From CAIWHR01 sp963809965 (GTDB lineage: Bacteria > Pseudomonadota > Gammaproteobacteria > Burkholderiales > Casimicrobiaceae), in the NCBI GenBank assembly GCA_963809965.1, contig CAWELU010000061.1, positions 124,001 through 188,000 on the forward strand: DNA of 64,000 bases. Reading direction: 5' to 3'. This document shows positions 19,801 to 29,391 of the stretch, in pieces. Under the pieces are notes generated by a model. It was not told the DNA's origin. It was given only the letters and a program-made list of their open reading frames with translations, and made no database searches. The first letter of the stretch is position 1. Each line of letters opens with the position of its first letter. The position numbers and the translations under genes are program-made.

Positions 19801-21553
19801 CAAGATGGCGCAGGGTGCCAAGCCCGGCGAGGGCGGGCAGCTTCCCGGGCACAAGGTTTCCGAGTACATCGCGCAGCTGCGGTTCTCGGTGCCCGGGGTC
19901 GGCCTGATCTCGCCGCCGCCGCACCACGACATCTACTCGATCGAGGACCTCGCCCAGCTGATCCACGACCTCAAGAACGCGAATCCGCGCGCGTCAATCT
20001 CGGTGAAACTGGTGTCCGAGGTCGGCGTCGGGACCGTTGCCGCCGGCGTGGCCAAGGCCAAGGCCGATCATGTGACCATCGCCGGCCACGACGGAGGCAC
20101 CGGGGCATCCCCGGAGTCGTCGATCAAGCACGCGGGCACACCCTGGGAGCTCGGGCTCGCCGAGACGCAGCAGACGCTCGTCCTCAACCGGCTGCGCGGC
20201 CGCATCGCCGTGCAGGTCGACGGGCAGATCAAGACCGGTCGCGACGTGGTCATCGGCGCGATGCTGGGCGCCGATGAGTTCGGCTTCTCGACCGCGCCGC
20301 TCGTGGTCGAAGGCTGCATCATGATGCGCAAGTGTCATCTGAACACCTGTCCGGTGGGCATCGCGACGCAGGACCCGGTGTTGCGCCGGAAGTTCGCCGG
20401 CCAACCGGAGCATGTGGTCAACTATTTCTTCTTCGTTGCGGAGGAAGCGCGCGAGCTGATGGCCAAGCTCGGAATCCGCAGATTCGAGGACCTGATTGGT
20501 CGCTCCGATCTGCTCGACATGCGGCGCGGGATCGAGCACTGGAAGGCGAAGGGGCTCGACTTCTCGCGCATCTTCCACCAGCCGCCGATGCCGCGCGAAG
20601 TCGCGCGCCATCAGTGCGAGGCACAGGACCACGGACTCGCCGGCGCGCTCGACCACCAGCTGATCGCCGCCGCGGCACCGGCGCTGGACAAGAAACAACC
20701 GGTGCGTCTCACCTACAAGATTCGTAACGCCAACCGTTCGGTCGGCGCGATGCTTTCCGGCACACTCGCGCGCAAGCACGGTCACGCCGGCCTTGCCGAG
20801 GATGCGATTCATGTCGCCTTCGAAGGTGTCGCCGGGCAGAGCTTCGGCGCATTTCTCGCCCACGGTGTCACGTTCGAGCTGCAGGGCGCGACCAACGACT
20901 ACGTTGGCAAGGGCCTCTCGGGCGGGCGCATCGTCGTCTATCCCGATCCGGCCTGCCCGGCCAAGCCCGAGGAGAATATCGTCATCGGCAATACGGTGAT
21001 GTACGGTGCGATCGCTGGCGAAGCCTATTTCCGCGGCGTCGCCGGCGAGCGCTTTTGCGTTCGCAACTCCGGCGCGTCCGCCGTCGTCGAAGGGACCGGC
21101 GATCACGGTTGCGAGTACATGACCGGCGGAACGGTCGTCGTGCTTGGCCGCACGGGGCGCAATTTCGCCGCCGGGATGAGCGGCGGTGTCGCGTATGTCT
21201 ACGACGACGACGGATTCTTTTCCACGCGCTGTAACACCGCGATGGTCGCACTCGAGCCGGTGCTCTCCGAGGCCGAGCAGGCAAAGGCCGAGAAGGAGAT
21301 CGCCGCCAACGGGAAGGGCCGGTTGATGCACGCCGGCAGGCCGGATGAGCTGCTGCTGCGCGAGCTGATCGAGCGCCATCTGCGCTTCACCGGCAGCACG
21401 CGTGCGCTGGCGATCCTGGACGACTGGGATATCGCGCGCCGCCGATTCGTCAAGGTCTTCCCGAACGAGTATCGCCGCGCGCTGGGCGAGCTGTTCGCGA
21501 AGCAGCAGCCCGCAAAACCCGTCGCCCGCTCGGCGCAGAAGGCGGCCGCGTAG
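16820..21553 (+). CDS. gltB: Glutamate synthase (NADPH) large subunit
   Basis: Transfers the amide of glutamine to 2-oxoglutarate, giving two glutamates; works with GltD. 1577 residues, intact over 4.7 kb. The N-terminal glutamine amidotransferase nucleophile is Cys33 in DACGLGFIAH, so a propeptide of about 32 residues must be removed. The FMN/synthase domain spans about residues 860-1240 with the 3Fe-4S cysteines in CIMMRKCHLNTCPVGIATQ (about residue 1165), and the GXGXG beta-helix is C-terminal (GGRIVVYPDP, GATNDYVGKGL). Start is GTG at 16820; GTG at 16835 is an alternative and only shortens the propeptide. The stop abuts the gltD ATG. Confidence 0.97.
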   Translation: MSEGTVNQGSGSSPQHPPVRQGLYDPANEHDACGLGFIAHIKGQKSHAIVTQGLAILRNLTHRGATGADPLQGDGAGILIQLPDAFLRRVCGHQGLTLPAVGQYGVGMVFLPKEPASRRACEQEIERAVESEGQILLGWRDVPTNNSGLSERTKEVEPIIRQVFIARGSNAMDQDALERKLYIIRKKSGHAVQALKLRHGKEFYVPSMSTRTLVYKGMLLAHQVGEYFLDLKDASMVTALAMVHQRFSTNTFPTWDLAHPFRLVCHNGEINTLRGNVNWIRARQHGIASTVLGEDLDKIWPLIYDGQSDSASFDNALELLVMGGYPLAHAMMLMIPEAWAGNPLMDEDRRAFYEYHAALMEPWDGPAAMAFTNGRQIGATLDRNGLRPARFVVTDDDYVVMASEVGVLDIPERRIVKKWRLQPGKMLLVDLEQGRIIDDAELKRTLATAKPYRAWIDRSRIALEDLPEPAPPQESEVSLLDRQQAFGYTQEDLKVVLAPMAQAGEEAIGSMGNDAALPVLSNRPKVLYNYFKQLFAQVTNPPIDPIREELVMSLVTFIGARPNLLAVDVAADAADLPMRLEAPNPILTNDAMEKIRHIALFTGGAFRAYELDICYPAAWGANGMEAALASLSAEAEDAIHLGYNILIVSDRKVSAELMPVPALLATAAVHQHLVRKGMRTSTGLVVETGSAREVHHFALLAGYGAEAIHPYLALETLASLSDWVPGASAQESSYRFIKAISKGLYKVMSKMGISTYQSYCGAQIFEAVGLEREFVDKYFSGTASNVEGIGLFEVAEEAARMHTLAFGDSPLLRGALDPGGEYYYRAGGEDHMWTPDSIAKLQHAARANDVRTYKEYAALINDQSTRMLTLRGLFEFRFARESVPLEEVEPAAEIVKRFATGAMSLGSISTEAHATLAVAMNRIGGKSNTGEGGEDARRYPLVKVGETLKSRIDSVVADIALKEGDSLRSKIKQVASARFGVTAEYLVNADQLQIKMAQGAKPGEGGQLPGHKVSEYIAQLRFSVPGVGLISPPPHHDIYSIEDLAQLIHDLKNANPRASISVKLVSEVGVGTVAAGVAKAKADHVTIAGHDGGTGASPESSIKHAGTPWELGLAETQQTLVLNRLRGRIAVQVDGQIKTGRDVVIGAMLGADEFGFSTAPLVVEGCIMMRKCHLNTCPVGIATQDPVLRRKFAGQPEHVVNYFFFVAEEARELMAKLGIRRFEDLIGRSDLLDMRRGIEHWKAKGLDFSRIFHQPPMPREVARHQCEAQDHGLAGALDHQLIAAAAPALDKKQPVRLTYKIRNANRSVGAMLSGTLARKHGHAGLAEDAIHVAFEGVAGQSFGAFLAHGVTFELQGATNDYVGKGLSGGRIVVYPDPACPAKPEENIVIGNTVMYGAIAGEAYFRGVAGERFCVRNSGASAVVEGTGDHGCEYMTGGTVVVLGRTGRNFAAGMSGGVAYVYDDDGFFSTRCNTAMVALEPVLSEAEQAKAEKEIAANGKGRLMHAGRPDELLLRELIERHLRFTGSTRALAILDDWDIARRRFVKVFPNEYRRALGELFAKQQPAKPVARSAQKAAA

Positions 21554-22990
21554 ATGGGCAAGATTACCGGGTTCATGGAGCTGCAGCGCATCCAGGAAGT
21601 TGCGCTGCCGGTCGCCGAGCGCGTAAGGAGCTTTCGGGAGTTCATTCTTACGCTGAAGGACGACGAGGCGTCGCAGCAGGGCGCGCGGTGCATGGATTGC
21701 GGCATCCCGTTCTGTCAGAGCGGCTGCCCGATCAACAACGTCATTCCGGACTGGAACGATCTCGTCTATCGCCAGCAGTGGCGGAGCGCCCTCGAGGTGC
21801 TGCAGTCGACGAACAACTTCCCGGAGTTCACCGGCCGCGTCTGCCCGGCGCCGTGCGAGGCGGCGTGCACGCTCAACATCAATGACGATGCCGTCGGCAT
21901 CAAGTCCATCGAGCACTTCATCATCGACAAGGGATGGGAAGAGGGGTGGGTCGCCCCGGTGCCGCCGACGGCCAAGACGGGCAAGCGCGTCGCGATCATC
22001 GGTTCCGGTCCGGCCGGTCTCGCGTGTGCGCAGCAGCTTGCGCGCGCGGGGCACGACGTCGTCCTGTACGAGAAAGCCGACCGCATCGGCGGCTTGCTAC
22101 GCTACGGCATTCCCGATTTCAAGATGGAGAAGCACCTGATCGACCGCCGGATGGCGCAGATGTCGATCGAGGGTGTCGAGTTCCGCCCGGGTGTCAACGT
22201 CGGCAAGGATGTCGCCGCCGAGACGCTGCTCGCCGAGTACGACGCGGTTGCGTTGACCGGCGGCGCCGAGCAGCCGCGCGACCTGCCGGTTCCGGGGCGC
22301 GACCTCGCGGGCATCCATTTCGCGATGGAGTTCCTGCCGCAGCAGAACCGGATAGTTGCCGGCGACTCCGTCGCGAACCAGATACGCGCTACCGGCAAGC
22401 ATGTCGTCGTGATCGGCGGCGGCGACACCGGGTCGGACTGCGTCGGAACTTCGAATCGCCACGGTGCGAAAACGGTCACGCAATTCGAGCTTCTGCCGCA
22501 ACCGCCGGAGCAGGAGAACAAGCCCCTGGTGTGGCCGTATTGGCCGGTGAAGCTCCGTACGTCGTCGTCGCAGGAAGAGGGTTGCCAGCGCGACTGGGCG
22601 GTCGCCACCAAGCGGTTCGAGGGCAAGAACGGGCGCGTGGAAAAGCTCGTCGCCGCGCGCGTCGAGTGGCGACCGGGGCCCGACGGGCAGCCGAAGATGG
22701 TCGAAATGCCCGGCACCGAATTCGAGCTGCAGGCCGATCTCGTGCTGCTGGCGATGGGCTTCCTCGGCCCGACGCCGTCGCCGTTGCTCGAACAGTTCGG
22801 TGTCGAGCGCGACACACGCAGCAACGTCAGGGCGAACACCGACGATTACCACACGTCGGTGCCGAAGGTCTTCGCGGCGGGCGACATGCGGCGCGGGCAG
22901 TCGCTCGTGGTCTGGGCGATTCGCGAAGGCCGGCAGTGCGCGCGCGCGATCGACGCGTTCCTGATGGGCGCAAGCGCGCTGCCTCGCTAG
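21554..22990 (+). CDS. gltD: Glutamate synthase (NADPH) small subunit
   Basis: Supplies electrons from NADPH via FAD and 4Fe-4S clusters to GltB. 478 residues. N-terminal cysteine motifs CMDCGIPFCQSGCP and CPAPCEAACT bind Fe-S; the FAD dinucleotide fold is IGSGPAGLACAQQ (about residue 150) and the NADPH fold is IGGGDTGSDC. The start codon follows the gltB stop without a gap, indicating a bicistronic operon. Intact. Confidence 0.97.
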   Translation: MGKITGFMELQRIQEVALPVAERVRSFREFILTLKDDEASQQGARCMDCGIPFCQSGCPINNVIPDWNDLVYRQQWRSALEVLQSTNNFPEFTGRVCPAPCEAACTLNINDDAVGIKSIEHFIIDKGWEEGWVAPVPPTAKTGKRVAIIGSGPAGLACAQQLARAGHDVVLYEKADRIGGLLRYGIPDFKMEKHLIDRRMAQMSIEGVEFRPGVNVGKDVAAETLLAEYDAVALTGGAEQPRDLPVPGRDLAGIHFAMEFLPQQNRIVAGDSVANQIRATGKHVVVIGGGDTGSDCVGTSNRHGAKTVTQFELLPQPPEQENKPLVWPYWPVKLRTSSSQEEGCQRDWAVATKRFEGKNGRVEKLVAARVEWRPGPDGQPKMVEMPGTEFELQADLVLLAMGFLGPTPSPLLEQFGVERDTRSNVRANTDDYHTSVPKVFAAGDMRRGQSLVVWAIREGRQCARAIDAFLMGASALPR

Positions 22991-23123
22991 CGTCCTGCTC
23001 GCGCATGCGGCGGACATCGCGATGCCCGCAGAATGCAAGCGGATGGCCAAGCTTCCGCCCATCGGCGCGCCCCCGCCGCAACGCCGGCTCTTCGACTCCA
23101 CCGCGCCATTCAGTGCGCCATTC

Positions 23124-24191
23124 ATGCCTGCATTGCGTAACGACACCTTCCTGCGCGCTCTGCGACGCGAGCCCACGCCGTACACGCCGGTCTGGCTGAT
23201 GCGGCAGGCGGGACGCTACCTGCCCGAGTACAACGCAACGCGCGCGAAGGCGGGAAGCTTCCTCGCACTGGCGAAGACGCCGTCGCTCGCGACCGAAGTG
23301 ACGCTGCAGCCGCTCGACCGCTTTCCGCTTGACGCGGCGATCCTGTTCTCGGACATCCTGACCGTTCCCGATGCAATGGGGCTGGGCTTGCATTTTGCCG
23401 AGGGCGAAGGCCCGCGTTTCGCGCGCACCGACGGCAGACGAGACGGCGATAGGCGCGCTCACGGTGCCGGACATGGGCGCGCTTCGCTACGTGTTCGACG
23501 CGGTCGGCGCGATCAAGCGCGCCCTCGACGGTCGCGTGCCGCTGATCGGATTCGCCGGCAGTCCGTTCACGCTTGCCTGCTACATGATCGAGGGCGCCGG
23601 CAGCGCCGACTTCGCGACGGTGCGCCGGATGGCGTACGCGCGTCCGGACCTGCTGCAACGGCTTGTCGACATCAACGCGCGGGCGGTGGCCGCCTATCTC
23701 GACGGCAGATCGCCGCCGGCGCCGACGCGGTCATGCTGTTCGACACCTGGGGCGGACTGTTGCCGGCGGGCGCCTATCGCCGGTTTTCGCTCGCGCCCAT
23801 GCGCGCCGTGCTCTCGGCGCTGAAGCCCGCGCCCGACGGCCGTCCCGTGCCGACGATCGTGTTCACCAAAGGCGGCGGCCAGTGGCTCGACACCATCGCA
23901 ACCTCGGGTGCGTCGTGCATCGGTCTCGACTGGACTGTCGACTTGGCTCAGGCGCGCGCGCAGGTCGGGCGGCGCGTTGCTCTGCAGGGAAATCTCGATC
24001 CCGTGTCCTTGCTGGCGGACCGCGACACGGTCGTCCGCGAAACCGCGGCGACGGTACGGGCCGGCGGATCCGCGCCCGGCTACATCTTCAATCTGGGCCA
24101 CGGCATTCAGCCCTCGACGCCGCCCGAGAACGTGGCGGCCCTGGTCGATACGGTCCATCGGGAATCGCGCGCGATCCGCGCCGGTGTTTGA
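23124..24191 (+). CDS. hemE: Uroporphyrinogen III decarboxylase (frameshifts near 23435 and 23712)
   Basis: Decarboxylates uroporphyrinogen III to coproporphyrinogen III. About 355 residues. The substrate-binding N-terminus is MRQAGRYLPEYN, followed by AAILFSDILT. The reading frame leaves near nt 23435 (after GPRFART) and the family sequence ADETAIGALTVPD...GFAGSPFTLACYM is in the next frame; it returns near 23712, where IAAGADAVMLFDTWGG resumes. The C-terminus has GNLDP and FNLGHGI. Net length is a multiple of three, so one gained and one lost base compensate. The ATG at 23124 (MPALRNDTFLRAL) is the conserved start; upstream in-frame ATGs at 23022 and 23043 extend into non-conserved sequence. 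Order gltBD-hemE-priA. Confidence 0.93.
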   Translation: MPALRNDTFLRALRREPTPYTPVWLMRQAGRYLPEYNATRAKAGSFLALAKTPSLATEVTLQPLDRFPLDAAILFSDILTVPDAMGLGLHFAEGEGPRFARTDGRRDGDRRAHGAGHGRASLRVRRGRRDQARPRRSRAADRIRRQSVHACLLHDRGRRQRRLRDGAPDGVRASGPAATACRHQRAGGGRLSRRQIAAGADAVMLFDTWGGLLPAGAYRRFSLAPMRAVLSALKPAPDGRPVPTIVFTKGGGQWLDTIATSGASCIGLDWTVDLAQARAQVGRRVALQGNLDPVSLLADRDTVVRETAATVRAGGSAPGYIFNLGHGIQPSTPPENVAALVDTVHRESRAIRAGV

Positions 24192-24628
24192 CGGGCGTCC
24201 GTTCTGCGTGCGATCAAACGCCGCGAGCCCAGGAGTGGAGCGCGTTCGCGGGGGCTTGACAACGCCGCCGAAGTTGATTTCGTGGCCGTCACTTATGCAC
24301 ATTCTCGCGTCGTCCCGCGATGGCGAAGCCCCGCCGCGGGGCCGCAGAGGGAGCTCGCTTCCCAATGATACTGAATCGAAAATGTTTTTTTCACCTGTTC
24401 GAGCTGTCCTGCTTGGAGCACCCGTTGTCGCTCTTACGGGCGACTTGGGTGAGCGGACACTTACGCACAAAGTTATCCACACGGCTTGTGAACGACTTGG
24501 ACGATCATCAGAAAACCAATGACTTGCCACTTCTTGCTGTGGTGCACGTTAGGAGTTTCGAACACTACAACTTGCGCATCGCCCGGCACCTGTAAACATT
24601 CGGTTGCCCGGATGCACTGGCCAATGCG
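24192..24628. other. AT-richer intergenic region between hemE and priA
   Basis: 437 bp with no credible gene; a 91-codon open frame (24320-24595) has no family features and atypical composition. The second half is visibly AT-richer than the rest of the window, with a run of seven T at 24384-24390 and a DnaA-box pair at 24461-24481. A weak 6-bp GC hairpin (24328-24342) lacks a T-tract. Confidence 0.6.
24473..24481 (+). promoter_or_regulatory. Consensus DnaA box (TTATCCACA)
   Basis: A perfect nine-base match to the high-affinity DnaA box, with a second near match (TTACGCACA) 12 bp upstream at 24461-24469 in the same orientation. It lies just upstream of the primosomal gene priA in an AT-rich spacer. 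Whether DnaA binds here for replication control, for priA regulation, or by chance cannot be told from two sites. Confidence 0.5.
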
Positions 24629-26652
24629 ATGACGGTCGCCCGCGTCGCGTTGCCGGTCGCCGCGGATTCGGCATTCGATTACTGGATTCCGGCGGGGCTC
24701 GCCGTGGATGTCGGCGCCATCGTTCGGGTCGAGCTCGCGCGGCGATCGCTCGTGGGCGTCGTGGTCGCCGTCGACGCCACGACAACGGTCGATGCGCGAA
24801 AGCTGCAACCGCTCGCCGAAGTCGTGCAGGACACGCCCGCTCTCGCCGCGGATCTGCTCGAGCTCGCGCAATTTGTCGCGGGCTACTATCAGGAACCGCT
24901 GGGCCTCGTCCTTGCGCAGATCGTGCCGCCGCTCGGGCGTGCGCGCCGGGCAATCACTTCGCGCCCAACGCGGCTGCTCACTTCGATTCCGAACGCCGAT
25001 GGCGTCGCTCATGCGGCAGCCACTGCGCAGGCGCGCCTCAACCCCGATCAAGAGCGCGCAGTCGAAGCAATCGTCGCAGCGCGCGGACGCTACGCACCGT
25101 TCCTGCTGCAAGGCGTGACGGGCAGCGGGAAGACCGAGGTTTATCTGGCGGCCGCGGCGCACTGCATCGCCGCCGGCGGCCAGGCGCTGGTCCTCGTTCC
25201 CGAGATCAACCTGACGCCTCAGTTCGAGCAACGCATCGCGCAGGCGCTTCCCGGTCGGCGGACCGTGACGCTGCACAGTCGACTTGCGACGGGCGAACGC
25301 ACGCGCAATTGGCGCGCAGCCGCAGCAGGAGAAGCCGATCTGGTGCTCGGGACGCGGCTCGCGGTGTTCGCGCCCCTTCCTCGGCTGGCCCTCCTGGTCG
25401 TCGACGAGGAACACGACCCGTCGTTCAAGCAGCAGGACGGTGTTCACTATCACGGCCGGGACGTCGCGATCTGGCGCGCCCGGCAGCGCGCGGTGCCGAT
25501 CGTTCTCGGGAGCGCTACACCGGCACTGGAAACGCTGCAGCACGCACAGCTCGAGCGCTACGGCTGGCTGAAGCTGCCGGCGCGTGCCGTCGCGCCCGCG
25601 CAACTTCCATCCGTGACCTGCGTTCCAGGCCGCGGCGCGGACATGCTCGAGGGAATCGGCGCGCCCCTCATCGCGGCTATCGAAGCGCGGCTCGCGCGCC
25701 GCGAGCAAGTCGCTGGTCTTCATCAACCGCCGCGGATTCGCGCCGTCGCTCCTCTGCACGGCATGCGGCTGGCAGGCCGGCTGCACGCGCTGCAGCGCCC
25801 GGCTCGTCGTGCATCGCGACGCGGGCGAACTGCGCTGCCATCATTGCGGTCACGTGGAGCGCGCTGCCTGCGGCGTGTCCCTCTTGCGGTAACGTCGACC
25901 TCCTGCCGCTGGGACAGGGCACGCAGCGACTCGAGCGCGCGCTCGCCGAACGCTTCCCCGCCGCGCGCATTGCGCGCATCGATCGAGACAGCACGCGCCG
26001 GCGCGGTGCGTTCGCCGAGGTCCGCGACCGCGTTCACGCCGGCGACGTCGACATCCTCGTCGGCACGCAGATGCTCGCGAAGGGCCACGATTTCCCCGGG
26101 CTCACGCTGGTCGGGGTGCTGGGCGCCGACAATGCGCTTTACAGCGCCGATTTCCGCGCAACCGAGCGGCTGGCGGCGCTGCTGTTCCAGGTTACCGGGC
26201 GCGCCGGCCGCGCGGACCTGCCGGGAGAAGTCATCGTCCAGACCGATTTCCCCGCGCACCCGCTCTATCGAGCGCTCGCCGCACACGACTACGATCGCTT
26301 CGCGGCCGTGCTGTTGGCCGAGCGGCGTGCGGCGGGACTGCCGCCGTTCGCTCATCTCGCGCTCCTCGTTGCCGAGGCGCCACGCCGCGCCGCGGTCGAT
26401 GCGTTCCTTGCGGCAGCGAGCGAGGCTGGGCGCGGACTCGCTCGCGACGAGGCGGTCGCGGTGGAGGTCTTTCCCCCCGTCGCGGCGAGCCTCGCACGCC
26501 GCGCGGGACTGGAGCGCGGCCAGGTGCTCGCTCAGGCGTCCGCGCGCAGCGCGTTGCAACGATTTCTGCCGCAATGGCGTCATGCGATCGTCGCGATGCG
26601 CGCGGGGCGCGTTCGCTGGACACTCGACGTCGATCCGCTTGGGTTTGCGTGA
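24629..26652 (+). CDS. priA: Primosomal protein N', replication restart helicase (frameshifts near 25705 and 25865)
   Basis: Superfamily 2 helicase that reloads the replisome at stalled forks. About 673 residues. The N-terminal 3'-DNA-binding domain starts MTVARVALPV; Walker A is GVTGSGKTEVY, Walker B DEEHD, then GSATPALETL. The frame shifts near 25705 into SLVFINRRGFAPSLLC and the cysteine-rich zinc region (CTACGWQAGCTRC, CHHCGH), and again near 25865 into CPSCGNVDLLPLGQGTQ. Each shift equals one surplus base. The C-terminal helicase lobe (VGTQMLAKGHDFPGL, QVTGRAGRAD) is intact to 26652. Confidence 0.93.
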
Positions 26653-26696
26653 GAGCCGCGAAGCCCGGCGCCCTGCGCAACAGTCTATAATTCCCG

Positions 26697-26720
26697 TTTC
26701 CGTCGCCATGTCGACGGAAA
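26697..26720. repeat. Inverted repeat in the priA-argS spacer
   Basis: Nine-base arms TTTCCGTCG and CGACGGAAA around a 6-base centre, 45 bp after the priA stop and about 200 bp before argS. A TATAAT-like sequence (26686-26691) lies immediately upstream. It could be a terminator stem for priA without a T-tract, or a leader hairpin or operator for argS. Confidence 0.4.
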
Positions 26721-26918
26721 TACGCCGCGAATCCGAGTGTCGCGTGCCGCGCCGCTCCATTCGCGGTTGTGTTGTCAGGGATCAGCGGTCGCGTGTTGGC
26801 GCGACACTCTTCTCCGGGCGATGTCCGCGTTCGGTTGGAATCGTGGCTGACGCCGGTCGTGATTGCGGGCGTCGTTCGCTGAAACTGCGCTGCCGTTCTG
26901 CCTATATGCTCCTGCCGC

Positions 26919-28566
26919 ATGACCGATCTTAGAAACCGCCTCGAGACGTGGCTCGCGACCGGCCTGGCGGCCGTCGCGCCCGAGCGGGCGGGCGCACCGA
27001 TCGTCGTAGAGCGGCCGAAGCTCGCGGCGCACGGCGACTTCGCATCGAACGTCGCGCTGCAGCACGCGAAGGCGCTGCGGCGAAACCCGCGCGAGTTCGC
27101 GCAGGAGCTCGTGCGCGCGCTGCCTGCATCCGAGTGGGTGGCGAAGACCGAGATCGCGGGTGCCGGGTTCATCAACATCTTCGTGACGCCGTTCGCGCGG
27201 CAGGCCGTCGTCGCGCGCATCCTCGCCGAAGGTGATCGCTACGGCGCGAGCGATACGCGACGGGGCGAGCGTGTCGTGGTGGAGTTCGTGTCGGCGAATC
27301 CGACGGGCCCGCTGCACGTCGGCCACGGCCGGCAGGCGGCGCTCGGTGACGCGATCGCGACGCTGCTCGAATGGCAGGGCGCCGACGTGTCGCGCGAGTT
27401 CTACTACAACGACGCGGGCCAGCAGATCCAGAACCTTGCCATTTCGGTCCGCGCCCGCGCGCAGGAGCTCCTGGGCGAGCACACGACGTTTCCCGAGGAC
27501 GGCTACCGCGGCGAATACATCCGCGAACTCGCGCAGCGCTACCTCGACGAGGTCGGGCACGATCTGGGCGACATCGAGTCGATCCGCCACTTCGCCGTCG
27601 CCGAGCTGCGCAAGGAGCAGGATCGCGACCTGCAGGCGTTCGGCGTGCGCTTCGACCGGTACTACCTCGAAAGCTCGCTCTACACCGACGGGCGCGTCGA
27701 CGCGATCGTCGAGCGACTCACCGCATCGGGCAAGACGTACGCCGAGGACGGGGCGCTGTGGCTGAAGACCACCAACTACGGCGACGACAAGGACCGCGTG
27801 ATGCGCAAGTCGGACGGCGGGTACACGTATTTCGTGCCCGACGTCGCCTACCACGTCACCAAGTTCGAGCGCGGCTTTGCGCAGGCGATCAACGTGCAGG
27901 GATCGGACCACCACAGCACCGTGACGCGCGTGCGTGCCGGATTGCAGGCGCTCGGGCTCGGCATCCCGGCCGGCTATCCGGACTACGTGCTGCACAAGAT
28001 GGTCACGGTGATGAAGGGCGGCGAGGAGGTGAAGATCAGCAAGCGCGCCGGCAGCTACGTGACGCTGCGCGACCTGATCGACGAAGTCGGGCGCGACGCC
28101 GTGCGCTTCTTCCTGGTCTCCCGCAAGGCCGAGGCCGAGTTCACGTTCGACATCGATCTCGCGCGCTCGCAGTCCGAGGAGAATCCGGTGTACTACGTCC
28201 AGTACGCGCACGCGCGCGTGTGTTCCGTCATGCGTCAGGCGGGCATCGCAACGGGCGCAGCGACGGACATGCTCGCCGGTACGGATCTCGCGCCGCTGGT
28301 GAGTCCCTACGAGGAGGCGCTGCTCTCCCGCCTCGCCGATTTTCCGACGGAGCTCGCGGACGCGGCGCGCGACCTCGCGCCGCACGCCGTGACGGCGTAT
28401 CTCAAGGAAGTGGCCGCGCAGTTTCACAGTTACTATAATGCCGAGCGCTTCCTGGTCGACGATCCGATGGTGCAGGCGTGCGCGCCTTGCGCTCGTCGCG
28501 GCGACGGGCCAGGTGGTAAGAAACGCGCTCGCGGTGCTGGGGCTTGCCGCCCCCGAGCAGATGTGA
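26919..28566 (+). CDS. argS: Arginyl-tRNA synthetase (frameshift near 28483)
   Basis: Charges tRNA-Arg; class I synthetase. About 549 residues. The N-terminal additional domain precedes the HIGH-type signature in SANPTGPLHVGHGR (about residue 130) and the KMSKR-like KISKRAG loop (about residue 375). The C-terminal anticodon-binding helices run to SYYNAERFLVDDP; the last 28 codons (ARLALVAATGQVVRNAL...) are one frame on, with the shift near nt 28483, ending at 28566. One surplus base explains it. The argS-SPOR-dsbA order is common in Betaproteobacteria. Confidence 0.95.
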
Positions 28567-28595
28567 AGCGTTCGCCGCGCCGACCGGAATCTCCG

Positions 28596-29300
28596 ATGAC
28601 CTCCCGCTCCCTTCGCCACTCGACCGCCGCACCCCCGCCGCGTCGCACACGCGCGTCGCGCAAGGCGGGGGCAGGCGGTACGTTGCTGGGCCTTTTCATG
28701 GCCTCATTCTGGGACTCGGCCTAGCTGCCGGTGTCGCGTTCTACCTGATGAAGGGTGGCAATCCCTACCAGGCTGCGACGCCCGGCAAGGAAGGCTTCAG
28801 GGATCCGGCCCGCGAGCCGACGCGGCCAGGCAAAGGCGAACCGGGCGCGGCCGAGAAGCCAAGGTTCGACTTCTACAAGATCCTGCCCGGCGTCGAGGAA
28901 CCCAAGATCCAGCCCAAAGCTGCGCGAGCGCGTGGCGCCGGACCGGGCAACGGTCGAGCGTGCCGCGGCGCCGGACAAGGCGACCGCCGAGCGTACCGTA
29001 GCGCCGGAAAAGACGATAGCGAAGGCCGATGAGCGCACGAGTCCGACCGGGAAGGGTGCGAGCACGCGCGAGCGCTTCTGGCTGCAGGCCGGGTCTTTCG
29101 GCAACGAATCCGAAGCCGAGAACCTGAAGGCCCGGCTCGCCCTCGCGGGCTGGGAAGCCGCGATTCAGCCGGCAAGCGTGCCCGACAAGGGAACGCGCTT
29201 TCGCGTCCGCCTCGGTCCTTACGACAATACGGATGAAATGAACCGGATCAAGAGCGAGCTCGGCAAGCGCGGGTTCGACGCTTCGGTGATCAAGTACTGA
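28596..29300 (+). CDS. SPOR-domain protein (frameshifts near 28698 and 28920)
   Basis: About 234 residues. A basic cytoplasmic N-terminus is followed by one membrane helix (LILGLGLAAGVAFYLM), a Pro/Lys/Ala-rich linker containing FDFYKILPG (the usual signature before the SPOR domain in this family), and a C-terminal SPOR domain (FWLQAGSFGNESEAENLKARL to SVIKY) that binds denuded septal glycan. The frame changes near 28698 (one base lost) and near 28920 (one gained), so the total length remains a multiple of three. It lies between argS and dsbA and is probably involved in cell division or envelope maintenance. Confidence 0.86.
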
Positions 29301-29391
29301 CGCTCGCCCGGCGGGAACTCCCGGCGCCGTTGCGAGCCGAACGGACGTTGCTTCCCGTGACGCGTACGCGCCACCCACGATGGAGACTTCG

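Noticed and set aside
24328..24342. GC hairpin GCCCCG-CCG-CGGGGC as a terminator of hemE
   Set aside because: Only six pairs, no T-tract, and about 140 bp from the hemE stop; not enough to call.
24320..24595. 91-codon open frame in the hemE-priA spacer
   Set aside because: No family motifs, no ribosome site, and composition unlike neighbouring genes; more likely non-coding regulatory DNA.
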